Positions 33,906 to 44,530 of a DNA stretch of 64,000 nt are shown here, in pieces. Origin of the DNA: Ovis canadensis (Eukaryota > Chordata > Mammalia > Artiodactyla > Bovidae); the NCBI RefSeq assembly GCF_042477335.2, contig NC_091245.1, forward strand, positions 84,110,501 through 84,174,500, written 5' to 3'. The notes under the pieces are model-generated. The model was not told the DNA's origin, ran no database searches, and saw nothing but the letters and a program-made list of their open reading frames with translations. Numbering within the stretch: position 1 is the first letter of the stretch; every line of letters starts with the position of its first letter. Both the position numbers and the translations under genes were made by a program.

Positions 33906-34788
33906 ATTATTTTAAATTTCATACTTGCAAATACAGCGTTTGTGAATTCTGCTACTGGCTATAATTTATTTGTAACCCCAAATCATATAATCTCCAACTC
34001 CTGCTAGAATGAAGTTCCTTAGTCTTAATTCCCAAATTATTTTATTATGGATATATGTCAGAAACTAATGATACAAACTCGTTTCTGCATTCATATACAT
34101 TTAACTCCATTTACTGAAGAAATATTTCTAATCTGAATGCTTAGCCTTCTTTATGATACTCTACTTTTTTGCACTTTTACTTCCCTAGGGTACAATTCTG
34201 TGATTTTACATAGTATTCTGGTAGAAAGGGTTGTGAACATTTTCAAAGAATAACAGACATATAAGACTTTCTTGAGAAATTTGTGAATAATGAAAGGATT
34301 AATTCACAATTTTATACATCAAAGCACAACAATTCAATTTGTCAATACATTCATTCTAGCAAGTCAGATATGCAATTTCTCCATTTAATCTATTACATAT
34401 AAATTAGTGGACTTATTGATTAACTGTGGTATAAGAATAATGATTTTTCTGATATTGTCTACTTGGTCATTTAATTTTTAGCTTGAGAAACTACCCTCCA
34501 TTTCATCTAAACTTTTTAAAAATGTTTTAAGTATACAAAAGTACAAATAAACTTGATATTTACTACAGACCAAGGATGACAATAATTTTTCAAAAAACTC
34601 AATTTGACAAGAGGAAAAAGCTTTTTCAAATATAATCATAAGTTTTTCTTGTTTAATTGAACAATATGTTTGTGATGATATTGTTTATTGGTTTGCCAAA
34701 TACAAACTAGCTACTCTCTCTTGCTACTTCTAATTTCAAGACTGGAAAGGCTACATAATTCATTTTTCCCAGTTCTATGACCATATGA
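33906..34788. other. Single-copy AT-rich stretch
   Basis: No recognisable gene or repeat. Confidence 0.4.
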
Positions 34789-34987
34789 TGGGCTTCCCAT
34801 GTGGCTCAGCTGGTAAAGAATCTACCTGCAATGGCAGAGGAACTGGGTTTGATCCCTGTGTTGGAAAGACTCCTGGAGAAGGGAACGACTACCTACTCCA
34901 GTATTCTGGCCTGGAGAATTCCATAGACTGTGCAGTCCATGGGATCACATAGAGTCAGACATGACTGAGTGACTTTCACTCTCTTGG
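34789..34987 (+). mobile_element. Bov-tA SINE
   Basis: Head GGGCTTCCCATGTGGCTCAG, body CCTACTCCAGTATTCTGGCC, end GAGTCAGACATGACTGAGTG. Possible target-site duplication CCATATGA (34781-34788) and CCATGTGA (34988-34995). Confidence 0.94.
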
Positions 34988-36010
34988 CCATGTGACACAG
35001 ATCTGATCAATGAAATGTAAGCATAAGGTAATGCACACTTTTAAGAATGATTTTGCATTTCCTGAAATAGAAATAAATGCAGCTGGTGTCATCATGTCTA
35101 TCTTCCTTTCTCAAACCCACACATGAAGTCTAGAGTTGCTAGAACCTTCATGTCACTATGACAGAAAAGAAAAGAGAAACATGGGGATTCTGAGACCAAT
35201 ATTTTTGAACTCTTTTTTTTCAGAATTTTTATTGACACATAACATTATTATAGTTTCAGATGTATAGTACAGTGATTCAATACATGTATATAGTAAAATG
35301 ATCACCACAGTAAGTCTAGTTAACATGTCACCATGCATAGACAGAAAATTTAGCTCTTTATTTATCTCTTGTGACAGTTTCTTTTTTCATTTTTTAAATT
35401 GTGAAAGTGTGATAACATTTTCAGGAGACTTAGAAAATACAGAAAAAAGTTACATATTGTTCTACTTTATATTTCAGTTACTTTCTAAGTAGATAAATTA
35501 AGATTTTTAGTTGGAGTTTCAATATAAAACTCTCAAAAGTGAATACAATGAATAGTCAGAGAAGTAGAAGGATATACTAGACTTGAAAAGCACTGTGAAC
35601 CAATTCAACATAATTAAGATTTACACAATTTTCACACAACAGCATGATATACATTCTGTTAAAGTTCCCATAGACTATAAATCAGGAGACACTGGAACAT
35701 ATCCAGGGACATAAAACAAGGTACAAAATTTCATGGTCTATATATATTGAGACCATAGAGTCTGTTCTCTTATCACTGTGAAATTATGTCAGAAATCAAT
35801 ATCAAAAATGTTTGAAAATAACCCGCATATTTTCAAGTGCAATATGACATTTACCAAGAGAGATTTTGACTTAGCCATTGGAAGTTTCAATAAAGTTAAA
35901 AGAGTGAAAAAACACAGAGGGTGTTTGCAGAGAAGAAAGCATTTAAATGAGAAATTAATATCAAAGATACTTTAAGATCCCATTTATTCAGAAATTAAAT
36001 GTCTGCTTTT
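34988..36010. other. Mostly single-copy, with an old L1 3' UTR piece
   Basis: Apart from 35215-35390 I see no repeat. The open frame 35778-35975 (65 codons) has no recognisable feature. Confidence 0.4.
35215..35390 (-). repeat. Old L1 3' UTR fragment
   Basis: TTTTTATTGACACATAACAT, TAAAATGATCACCACAGTAA and GTCTAGTTAACATGTCACCA match the reverse complement of L1M-type 3' UTRs as I remember them. Confidence 0.7.
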
Positions 36011-36564
36011 AAATGTGGTACATATATACAATGGAGTATTACTCAGCCATCAAAAAGAATACATTTGAATCAGTTCTAATGAGATGGATGAAACTGGGAG
36101 CTGATTATACAGAGTGAAGTAAGCCAGAAAGAAAAACATCAATACAGAATACTAACACACATATATGGAATTTAGAAAGATGATAATGATGACCCTGTAT
36201 GCTAGACAGCAAAAGAGACACAGATGTGTAGAGCAGACTTTTGGACTCTGAGGGAGAGGGAGAGGGTGGGATGATTTGGGAGAATAGCATTGAAACATGT
36301 ATACTATCATGTAAGAAACGAATCGCTAGTCTATGTTCGATGCAGGATACAGGATGCCTGGGGCTGGTGCATGGGGATGACCCAGAGAGATGGTGTGGGG
36401 AGGGAGGTGGGAGGGGGGTTCATGTTTGGGAACTCATGTACACCCGTGGTGGATTCATGTCAATGTATGGCAAAACCAATACAGTATTGCAAAGTAAAAT
36501 AAAGTAAAAATGAAAATTAAAAAATAATAATAATAAAATAATGTAAAAAATAAAATAAAATAAA
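36011..36564 (+). mobile_element. L1 LINE 3' end, 5'-truncated
   Basis: Starts in the last coding part of L1 ORF2 (AAATGTGGTACATATATACA, encoding the [12 protein letters not shown] end) and contains the ORF2 stop, the 3' UTR with GGGAGGTGGGAGGGGGGTTC, the GTGGATTCATGTCAATGTAT terminus and an A-rich tail to about 36564. No clear target-site duplication seen. Very similar to the 22.2-kb L1 up to the G-rich stretch. Confidence 0.93.
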
Positions 36565-37302
36565 TTACAGGTGTATCTAAGAAGCCATAAGAAAGAAAAT
36601 TTTAAAATATATATTTGTATGAAGAGAATTTATCAGAACTTGCTACATGCAGCTGAAGCTGCTCAGTGCAATTAAATACAATGTGGAATCTTGAATAAGA
36701 TATGAAAAAAATAATGGATACCAGCAGAAAATTTTGTGAAACTTGAACCAAATCTATAGTTTAGTTAATAATACTGTATCATAATAGTGGAGTCTGTTTC
36801 CCCAGCCTTCCTGTCAATGATTGGTCAACAGCTAGTTGCAATTTTGGTGCTGTCATAGGAGATAAGTGCACATCCTTCCACCCTGCCATCCTGAAACTAT
36901 CCCCCAGCTGTTGAAATTATGTTGCAAGCTGCATACTTTTCTATTCCTTCATATGTGAGAAGTGTTGACTCCTATTTGTTTAAGGCAATGAAAGTCAGGA
37001 TTGATTCTTTTTTGAATTTGAAGTTATAGACAGCTAAATGTATTTTTAACTCATACATTTTTTGTTTTGTTTATTTCAGGTTGACAATTTTAATGAGGAT
37101 ATTTTCTTTTACTTGCATTATGGCTATGGTTAGATTTAGGCTGTTCATGAAAAGCAGAAAAAAAGCTGTGATTTCCTAATAAAACTCACAACATGAAAGC
37201 AGCAATCAGGTTAATTCAGGTCAGGGGAATGTGTTACCAGGTTAATTCAACATGCTACCAGAAATTTCTAAGCTAATTAGGTAAACTCATTTTTTTTTTT
37301 AG
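36565..37302. other. Single-copy stretch
   Basis: No recognisable gene or repeat; ends in a T-run (37290-37300). Confidence 0.4.
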
Positions 37303-37462
37303 CTAGCATGAAAGTGAAAATGATATCGCTTAGTTGTGTCCAATCTTTGTGACCACATGGACCACATGTGACCTATCAGGCTCCTCCATCCATGGGAGTT
37401 TCCAGGCAAGAATTCTGGAGTGGGTTGCCATTTCCTTCTCCAGGGGATCTTCCTAACCCATG
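37303..37462 (-). mobile_element. Bov-tA SINE, 5'-truncated
   Basis: Body AGTTGTGTCCAATCTTTGTG to CTCCAGGGGATCTTCCTAAC; most of the tRNA-like head is missing. Confidence 0.88.
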
Positions 37463-37599
37463 GTTAGCTACCTTAGATTTTGCTATATCTCATGCATAGA
37501 GAGAAAATATTGGACATGCTAAAAATATCCTTAAAACAGAAAAATAATTTTTCATAGATATTCAATTGAAATTATATATATGTTAATACATATTCTGTT

Positions 37600-37745
37600 C
37601 CTTTTTTTTTTTTTTTACTTTGTTGTTTTAGTCACTCAATCATGTCCAACTCTTTCTGACCCCATGGGCTGTAGCCTGTCAGGTTCCTCTGCCCATGGGA
37701 TTCTCCAGGCAAGAATACTGGAGTGGGTTGCCATTTCCTTTTCAT
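37600..37745 (-). mobile_element. Bov-tA SINE body fragment
   Basis: TTTAGTCACTCAATCATGTC to GGAGTGGGTTGCCATTTCCT, preceded by a T-run (37601-37616). No tRNA-like head. Confidence 0.87.
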
Positions 37746-37869
37746 CTTTGTACTTTATAATGATTTTAATAATAAAAATCCTAAGTCTCCATGTTAAAAA
37801 TTTCTTTTCACAGAAGGTTTATAAAGCTAAGTTTGTCAGATAGGAAAAAATACACATAATGATAATAGT

Positions 37870-38070
37870 AGTAATTATAATTGAAATTTTTGAGTTCTTA
37901 TTTTGTTCTGGTTGCTAGTGTAATTGACTTATATATAAATTAATTGTGAACTTATGCATCCAATACTAATTTTACTTCAGTTTTATGTATGAGGAAACTG
38001 AGGTCTTCAGTATGAGGAAACACAGTAAATCTTAAACTTCAGTCTACACTGAGGCAATCCAGTTGCATAA
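37870..38070 (-). repeat. MIR SINE, decayed
   Basis: Contains the reversed MIR core string ATGAGGAAACTGAGGTCTTC, with the upstream pattern TTTTGAGTTCTTATTTTGTT. Limits are approximate. Confidence 0.6.
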
Positions 38071-40713
38071 ACTGTTGGCTTATTGCCTACAGAGCATCTC
38101 ATTTCTTCTTTGTTTAGAGACAGGATATTTTTGGGCAGAGGAAATAGTCCAACTTATAGTCCTAGCTCAGTCTTGAAGGAGGGATTGGAGATGTTTGGAT
38201 TTTTCAAAAATGGAAATATGATTTGGTATTCAAAAGAACTTTTATTCTCCGATGGACTACTGGAATTGGTAATTGACTTTCTCTGTTATTGTATAAAAAA
38301 CGTCTGGAGCAGTTGCGAAGAATGAACAAATTGATTTGTTAGTATTTATTTCTCAATCCAAAATGTATAGTCTTAGTTTCTTAGCAACTTCCTAAGGCCA
38401 CAATTGGAAATTAATCCTTTAATCTCTCACTTCTTTCCTTCCTTCATTCTCTCTTTCTTTCTTCCTTCCATCCACTAGACAAGATTCTGGAAATTTGAAA
38501 AATAAATTTGACACATATTATATAATTTTATTATGAGTATTTTTAAAAAGAAGAGGAAAAGAAAATCAACTTGCCCTTAAAAATTTAAATCTGGTAATGT
38601 TTTACACATATTGATAGGAAAAAATAATCTTTTTGTTCTGATCCTATAGGAAAATTTTTAAAAAAAACTATATCACTTAACTTATTATTTGAAAAGCCTA
38701 ATTTGTGTTGCTTTCTAGAAGAAGACAAAAATTATGGGATTTTTTAAATAAGAAAAATAGGTAGTCTCAAAAGTCAAATAGTAAAATTGAGAACTCATAA
38801 AGGATCTCACTATTGGGCATTAATAATGAATATTTATTATTTGAATATAGGCCTTATTTAAGAAAAGAGATGTCATGCACACTGGGTGTAATAAAGTTGT
38901 TGGTGGCCTAATGTGTTGCAAGTGTTTTGTCACCTACAGCACTGCATTCTTTAAGGATGTCTAACACACAAAAAAAACTCTCAAGTGAATTTATTGACTA
39001 AAACCAGTTCCACAGAACCAATTAGTATCTTACACAGGCTGCCCTGCAAGGCTTATGAGGCCATCCATCACCTGTCCATTTAACTATTTAGCATTTGTTC
39101 AAGCAATTTGTCACTGTGTCAGAATGCTAGCATTTCAGAATGGGAGTTTTTGGTTGAAAGAAATCTAACTCAGATACTGCAGATATTTCTCCTTTAATAA
39201 GGCTTAGGAAGATTTATGTTTCTATTATATTTAACCTTAAACATCTTGTCTAGAGGGTGAGTTTCTTTGTACTGCAAATATTTCCAATTTAAATCAATTT
39301 TTGTGTGAATTTAAAAATATCATGCAAAATGGAATTATTTTATAGTTTAACAATTCAAAGTGCTAACATTACAAAGTACCTTACCTCACAGGTTCAGTGA
39401 TTACATTCTTATTACTTTTCCAATTCAGTCATTTGCTTTTATATTCATTTCTCATTTCTATTAATTTCACACTCCTGAATGAATTATTTACTATTGAATG
39501 GAACAGAAAATGTCTGTATTGCTCATAACATTATGCATCTCAGGTAGATTTGGAATCTTAGAAATATCTAATAGTGGAAGGATTATTGCAGCATTTCAAT
39601 TATATTACATATAATTTGCAATCAAATTGTTACCCATTTCAAGCACAGAGTATTAATTATAATGCAACTTTGCTGTTGATTACAGATCATAGTCAAATGC
39701 TTAATTTTTGTTTCATAAAATGCCAAAGTAATTCTACAATAGTATAGTTTGAAATGTATTGGCTACTTAATATTGAGTAAGATGATGAAAATCACAAAGA
39801 GGACTGTAGCCAAAATATAATTTATAAGATGGGTCCATGTAGTATAACAATTACAGAAAAAATATAAGTTCTACATGTTGTTTCAAAGACCCAGCCATTT
39901 TACTACCTTAGGCATGCCAATCAAATGAAAATTATTCAGATGTCTAACCTTTAGATTTCAAAAATGGGATGCAGATATATCAATGGCCTTTTTCCCAACT
40001 ACCCTGTAAGTCTACCTTAAGATTTCTAATATGAAAGAGGCAGGTCTGATGCTGGGGACTCAAATGCCATTTCCTCATCTGAATGTTGTTAAGCAGTTCC
40101 CATGACATTTCTCACAAACTTTCAGTGTGTGCTTGCCACTAAACTCAATCCCAGAGATGAAACAGAAAATGTAAACTCCTGAAGAAGGGAGCTGAGTAAA
40201 AAGCTTTCTTGAAGTCCTCAGAGTGCTGTGTTTCCATGATCAAGACTTCAGTCACCAATTTCATCCCTCCCACCTAATACAGCCAGCCAAGAATTTGACA
40301 TGGATGGATATTAGGTTGAAGTAAGGAATGCACAATAAAAGTGTATATGTGTAGCTATACACATGCATACATATGAGTGTCTTTAAGACATTACAAATTC
40401 CATCATTCCCATCCATTCCTCAAAATGTTGTTACCTAGAAAATATATTTAACTAATCAAGCATCCTTAAAAGGCAGAGATAAATGTTTTTAAGGGTTGTT
40501 GGCTCTATAGTCACTATATTATATTCACACACATCTGCATACATAATATACACACACATTTATTACCTTTTCACAATGTATTTGCAATCCTTATTTTCCC
40601 AATAAAGCTAGAAAAGAAATAATTTTATAAGATATTTTTTCATTGGTGTGTAAAATAATATCAAGATACTTCCTTAAGGATTTCTCAAATAAAAATAAGA
40701 TATCTGGAAAACT
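38071..40713. other. Long stretch without young repeats
   Basis: About 2.6 kb without SINE, BovB or young L1. Contains a pyrimidine tract (38424-38475). The 80-codon frame at 38083-38325 has no recognisable family. It could hold conserved non-coding sequence, but I cannot tell without comparison. Confidence 0.35.
38424..38475. repeat. Pyrimidine-rich CTTT/CCTT tract
   Basis: Almost only C and T for about 50 bases (TTCTTTCCTTCCTTCATTCT and onward). Confidence 0.8.
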
Positions 40714-40725
40714 TATTTACCTGAA

Positions 40726-40950
40726 AGGAAAGGAAAGGAAAGTGAAGTTGCTGAATCGTGTCCGACTCTTTGTGACCCCATGGACTGTAGCCTACCAGGC
40801 TCCTCTGTCCATGGGATTTTCCAGGCAATAGTACTGGAGTGGATTGTCATTTCCTTCTCCAGGGGATCTTCCCGACCCAGGGATGGAACCCAGGTCTCCT
40901 GCACTGTAGAAGAACGCTTTACCGTCTGAGCCACCAGAGAAGTCCAAGAA
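40726..40950 (-). mobile_element. Bov-tA SINE with GGAAA-repeat tail
   Basis: Minus-strand full-length SINE (GAATCGTGTCCGACTCTTTG to CTGAGCCACCAGAGAAGTCC). The tail is GGAAA repeated at the left. The flanks TATTTACCTGAA (40714-40725) and TATTTAGCTGAA (40951-40962) are a duplication with one mismatch. Confidence 0.94.
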
Positions 40951-40962
40951 TATTTAGCTGAA

Positions 40963-41298
40963 GGATTTATTAAAGAAGGGTATCAGAGATTATAGCTTAT
41001 CAAAGGCTAGAAAGCAACTTTTCAGAGGTGAGCAGACTAGCTCTTAGGCAAGAAACAAGGCTCAGGAAATTCTTGAGAAATTGTCTCCCTGTGAGTAAAA
41101 GGAGTGGAGAGAAGAGATAGAAAGACAAGAGTGAGAGATAATTGAGCTATTAACAATAATGAACAGAAGCAAAGTAAAGCAAATTCTTAGACACAACTAT
41201 GGAAATTCCAAAATGAGGAAGCTGTACTGTGCTGATGACTTAAAGAGGTAATGGCTGTTTTTGTTGATTGTGGTTATGCTATTCTTTTTTTGTCCCAG
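40963..41298. other. Single-copy stretch
   Basis: Nothing recognisable. Confidence 0.4.
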
Positions 41299-41527
41299 AA
41301 GGGGTTTCCCAGGTGGCTCAGCAGTTAAGTATTGGCCTGCCAATGCAGGAGACACAGGAGATGCAGGTTTAATCTCTGGGTTGAGAAGATCCCCTGGAGT
41401 AGGAAATGGCAACCCACTCCAGTATTCTTGCCTGGAAAATCCCATGGACAGAGGAGTCTTGCATGCTACAGTCCATGGTGTCACAGAGTTGGACACAACT
41501 GAGCACGCACATGTACACAAGCATGTG
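41299..41527 (+). mobile_element. Bov-tA SINE
   Basis: Head GGGGTTTCCCAGGTGGCTCA, body CCACTCCAGTATTCTTGCCT, end GAGTTGGACACAACTGAGCA with an ACATGTACACAAGCATGTG tail. Confidence 0.94.
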
Positions 41528-41625
41528 TAATTACAGGGCAATTTTGTTCTTTCATAAGTTAGTTCCCCCAAGAATAAGTATTAGGATTGAATAATGGGAC
41601 ATGATCATGTACAAATATTGTTTGG

Positions 41626-41663
41626 CTTCTTAGTCTACTTTTTTTTTTTCTTAGTCTACTTTA
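41626..41663. repeat. Short direct duplication around a T-run
   Basis: CTTCTTAGTCTACTT (41626-41640) and TTTCTTAGTCTACTTTA (41647-41663) flank a T-run. It resembles a tiny target-site duplication around a lone poly-T, or slippage. Confidence 0.6.
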
Positions 41664-42029
41664 GCAAAGGGATTGGGAAATGTATTGCGTTCTTCTTCAT
41701 GTTACCAAATTCACAGACATAGCTATACAGAGATTCCACTAGTGGAGAGGTTTTCCTTTGTACATTAAATAAAATAATAATAATAGCCATAACTACACTC
41801 CAGCCACTCTTCTTTATATATCAAAACTTTATATATCTTCTTTATATATCTTTATATATCTTCTTTATATATCAAAGCTCATTCAATCCTTTCACCATCT
41901 CTAAAATCAAAAGAGTTTTAAATTAGATTACCAAAGTATCACAGTGATAGGGTGTGGTTTGAGCCCATAAAGTGCTCTAATTGCCATCCTCTTAATATGT
42001 AATCTTCTTTCATGGGAACAGAGAGAAAG
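41664..42029. other. AT-rich single-copy with a TTTATATATC tandem repeat
   Basis: 41811-41878 holds repeated TTTATATATC and TTCTTTATATATC units; the rest has nothing recognisable. Confidence 0.5.
41811..41878. repeat. Tandem TTCTTTATATATC-type repeat
   Basis: About five imperfect units of CTTTATATATC, spaced 10-18 bp apart. Confidence 0.8.
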
Positions 42030-42310
42030 TATTATTTATTGAGTTCTTTCCTTTTCACAAGATAGTAACGTTTTATATATAACCTAATTTAATACTTCTC
42101 AAAATTCTGTAAGGTGATTGCTATTGTCCTAGGTAAAATATAAATTAATTAATTATATTAATTACTATTGTCCCAATTAAAATATAGTAACTTATCAGAG
42201 GTTATAGCATTAGTAATTGACAAAGAAAATATTCAAACTCAGACATATCTGGTCTCAAAGTACATATTTGATTACTTGTTCAACCAGTGAACAAACTACT
42301 ATTGCATGTA
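42030..42310 (-). repeat. MIR SINE with an internal duplication
   Basis: The reversed MIR pattern can be followed: TATTTATTGAGTTCTTTCCT, CTCAAAATTCTGTAAGGTGA, AACTTATCAGAGGTTATAGC, CAAACTCAGACATATCTGGT. A block near ATTGCTATTGTCCTAGGTAA (42118-42137) is repeated as ATTACTATTGTCCCAATTAA, which lengthens this copy. Confidence 0.72.
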
Positions 42311-42717
42311 CGAAGCCTCTGTTTCAATTTTAATTTTAACCTCAGTATTTCTAGTACCTTAAATCTGTATGTAGTAGCATAAATCAAGATGATGGATATC
42401 CAAATTTTTGTTATGGTGATAGGAAATCTTGAGCTATGTAGGGACATATCTTTCTCAAGTGAAAATGTAATTTATACTATGTGTCTTAAAGTATAATTTT
42501 GGAAGTTTATGCTAAAGCTTGGGAAAGAGTAGGTACAACATGAATGTAGATTTTCTTTTCATGAAAAACAGCTTGGAGTGGCCATCTTAAATTTTCTTTA
42601 AAAATCTTCAAGGAAGACAGGAGAAATAAATTTGATTCATGAACAATATGCAATACAAGACTTAATAATGAATACACTGGCATGAATATAAAGCTATTGC
42701 TATAGATGTACCAGTAG

Positions 42718-42850
42718 TAAGGAAATGGCAACCCACTCCAGTATTCTTGCCTGGAGAATCCCAGGGACAGAGGAGCCTGGTGGGCTGCCATCCATGGGGT
42801 CACACAGAGTCGGACACGACTGAAGTGACTTAGCAGCAGGAGCAGCAGTA
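42718..42850 (+). mobile_element. Bov-tA/BovA SINE fragment, well preserved
   Basis: Begins inside the element (AAGGAAATGGCAACCCACTC) and runs to GAGTCGGACACGACTGAAGT and an AGCAGCAGGAGCAGCAG tail. No tRNA-like head. Looks young. Confidence 0.93.
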
Positions 42851-43344
42851 TTATTTTAAAAAGACTAAATGAGAGAGCTCTTTGAGGGCTTGGGTTCTTG
42901 CCTACTGAGCCATGCTTTGTCCAGGACCAATAATAATGTCAATCACCTAGAATGTACTTGGACTTACCGTGTGCTGAAAGAGATGGTTCAGCATAAGGGT
43001 GGCTAAAAATGTGGAAACAGTGGAGCAACATCATTTTCAAAGTATACCAATCAAAAGAGTTCTAGAGGCTTCATCTGCTGATGGGACACTTTTTCAAGTT
43101 TTCTAGATGGGGGTAGAGTGGGAGTGGTACAGAGATGTGAGAGGGGAAATTTTCAAATCTAGTCGCCTATTCTATAATCAGGAAATCTGGTGTTTGTTCA
43201 CACTACCATAGTGTGATGATCATCACCACTAACTAGGTGGTAGTATCTATACAGAATAATTTGCAATAAAGACCCTCAAATTCCTGTTTGGAGCAGAAGC
43301 AGGAAAGCAAGTGCTGGATACTATCTGAGCAAATACAGAGAAAA
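42851..43344. other. Single-copy stretch
   Basis: Nothing recognisable. Confidence 0.4.
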
Positions 43345-43403
43345 GTGTGTGTGTGTGTGTGTGTGTGCAGGGTGTGTGTGTGTGTGTGTGTGTGTCTGTG
43401 TGA
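43345..43403. repeat. Compound (GT)n microsatellite
   Basis: Two GT runs separated by GCAGG near 43367-43371, with a late CT interruption. Confidence 0.95.
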
Positions 43404-43440
43404 GGCATATATAGGTGAGGATGCTTTAAATACTGATGAG

Positions 43441-43753
43441 GGCTACCTTGATAGCTCTTTTGGTAAAGAATTCACCTGCAATGCAGGGGACCCCTGTTCG
43501 ATTCCTGGGTCAGGAAGATCCCCTGGAGAAGGAATAGGCTACCCACTCCAGCATTCTTGGGCTTCCCTTGTGCCTCAGCTGGTAAAGAATCTGCCTGCAA
43601 TGTGGGAGACCTGGGTTTGATCCCTGGGTTGGGAAGATCCCCTGGAGAAGAGAAAGGCTACCTACTCCAGTATTCTGGCCTGGAGAATTCCATGGACTCT
43701 ATAGTCCATAGTGTAGCAAAGAGTCATACATAACTGAGTAACTTTCACTTTTA
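43441..43753 (+). mobile_element. Two tandem Bov-tA SINEs (head-tail partial plus full)
   Basis: The first copy (43441-43558) has a full tRNA-like head (GGCTACCTTGATAGCTCTTT) and stops in the body at CCACTCCAGCATTCTTGGG. The second (43559-43753) restarts with a head (CTTCCCTTGTGCCTCAGCTG) and runs to the 3' end (CATACATAACTGAGTAAC). The arrangement is a head-containing 5' half joined to a complete copy. Confidence 0.92.
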
Positions 43754-44327
43754 CTTTGCTTTAAATATCAGTGTCTTCCCCATCCCCTATAAGTAACATT
43801 TGACTTAAGCCAGAGCTAATATTGTCAAAAGAGCAAACATTCATGGATAAATGCCTCACATCTGGCAAAGTGAAGTTAGCTGACATTTACTTCATACAAA
43901 GGAGCAGGGATTAAATCAGACAGACTCTCATAGGATCTAATATTGGTATATTTTTCTCTGTTTTTCTGTTCCTTTTGAAGAAAACTAGGAAAATTCATTA
44001 TCAACCAGGAGGTTAAAAGGGGAAATCACACATTATTTATCTCTTTAACTTATTTTTCTTATTTTGTCAGTAGAAATATATACTAAAACATGGAAAGCAC
44101 AGACATGAATCGTAGATAATTTGGAAAATTAGGAACACATAAACAAGAGAGAAAAATAGCTCATAACTCCTTAGTTCAGGGAGAAACATTCTTAAAACTT
44201 TGATGTTTTGCTCCGCAGTATTTTCTTTCATATGTTTGAGTAGAGAGGTAATAGATACATTGGGAAAAGACAGAGAGAGAGGCCTAGATACAGATTGTAG
44301 TTGATATTTATCATATCTTTTCTTTTA
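43754..44327. other. Single-copy stretch
   Basis: Nothing recognisable. Confidence 0.4.
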
Positions 44328-44530
44328 CTATTTATACCATTCATGGGATTCTCATGGCAAGAATACTGAAATGGTTTGCCATTCCCTCCTCCAGTGGACC
44401 ACATTTTGTCAGAACTTTCTACTTTGACCTGTCGGTCTTGGGTGGCCCTGCACAGCATGGCTCATAGCTTCTTTGAGTTAAACAAGCCCCAACGCCATGA
44501 CAAGGCTGTGATCCATGAAGGGGATCTTTT
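44328..44530 (-). mobile_element. BovB fragment, copy H, 5' region
   Basis: Matches copy A positions about 2965-3125 in the same orientation: ATGGTTTGCCATTCCCTCCT, AGTGGACCACATTTTGTCAG, TCTTGGGTGGCCCTGCACAG. It contains only the 5' leader part of BovB, without coding sequence, which is unusual because truncation normally removes the 5' side. Confidence 0.82.

Noticed and set aside
43441..43753. CRISPR-like array from repeated GATCCCCTGGAGAAG blocks
   Set aside because: The repeats are SINE bodies with normal SINE order, no regular spacers, in a mammalian genome.
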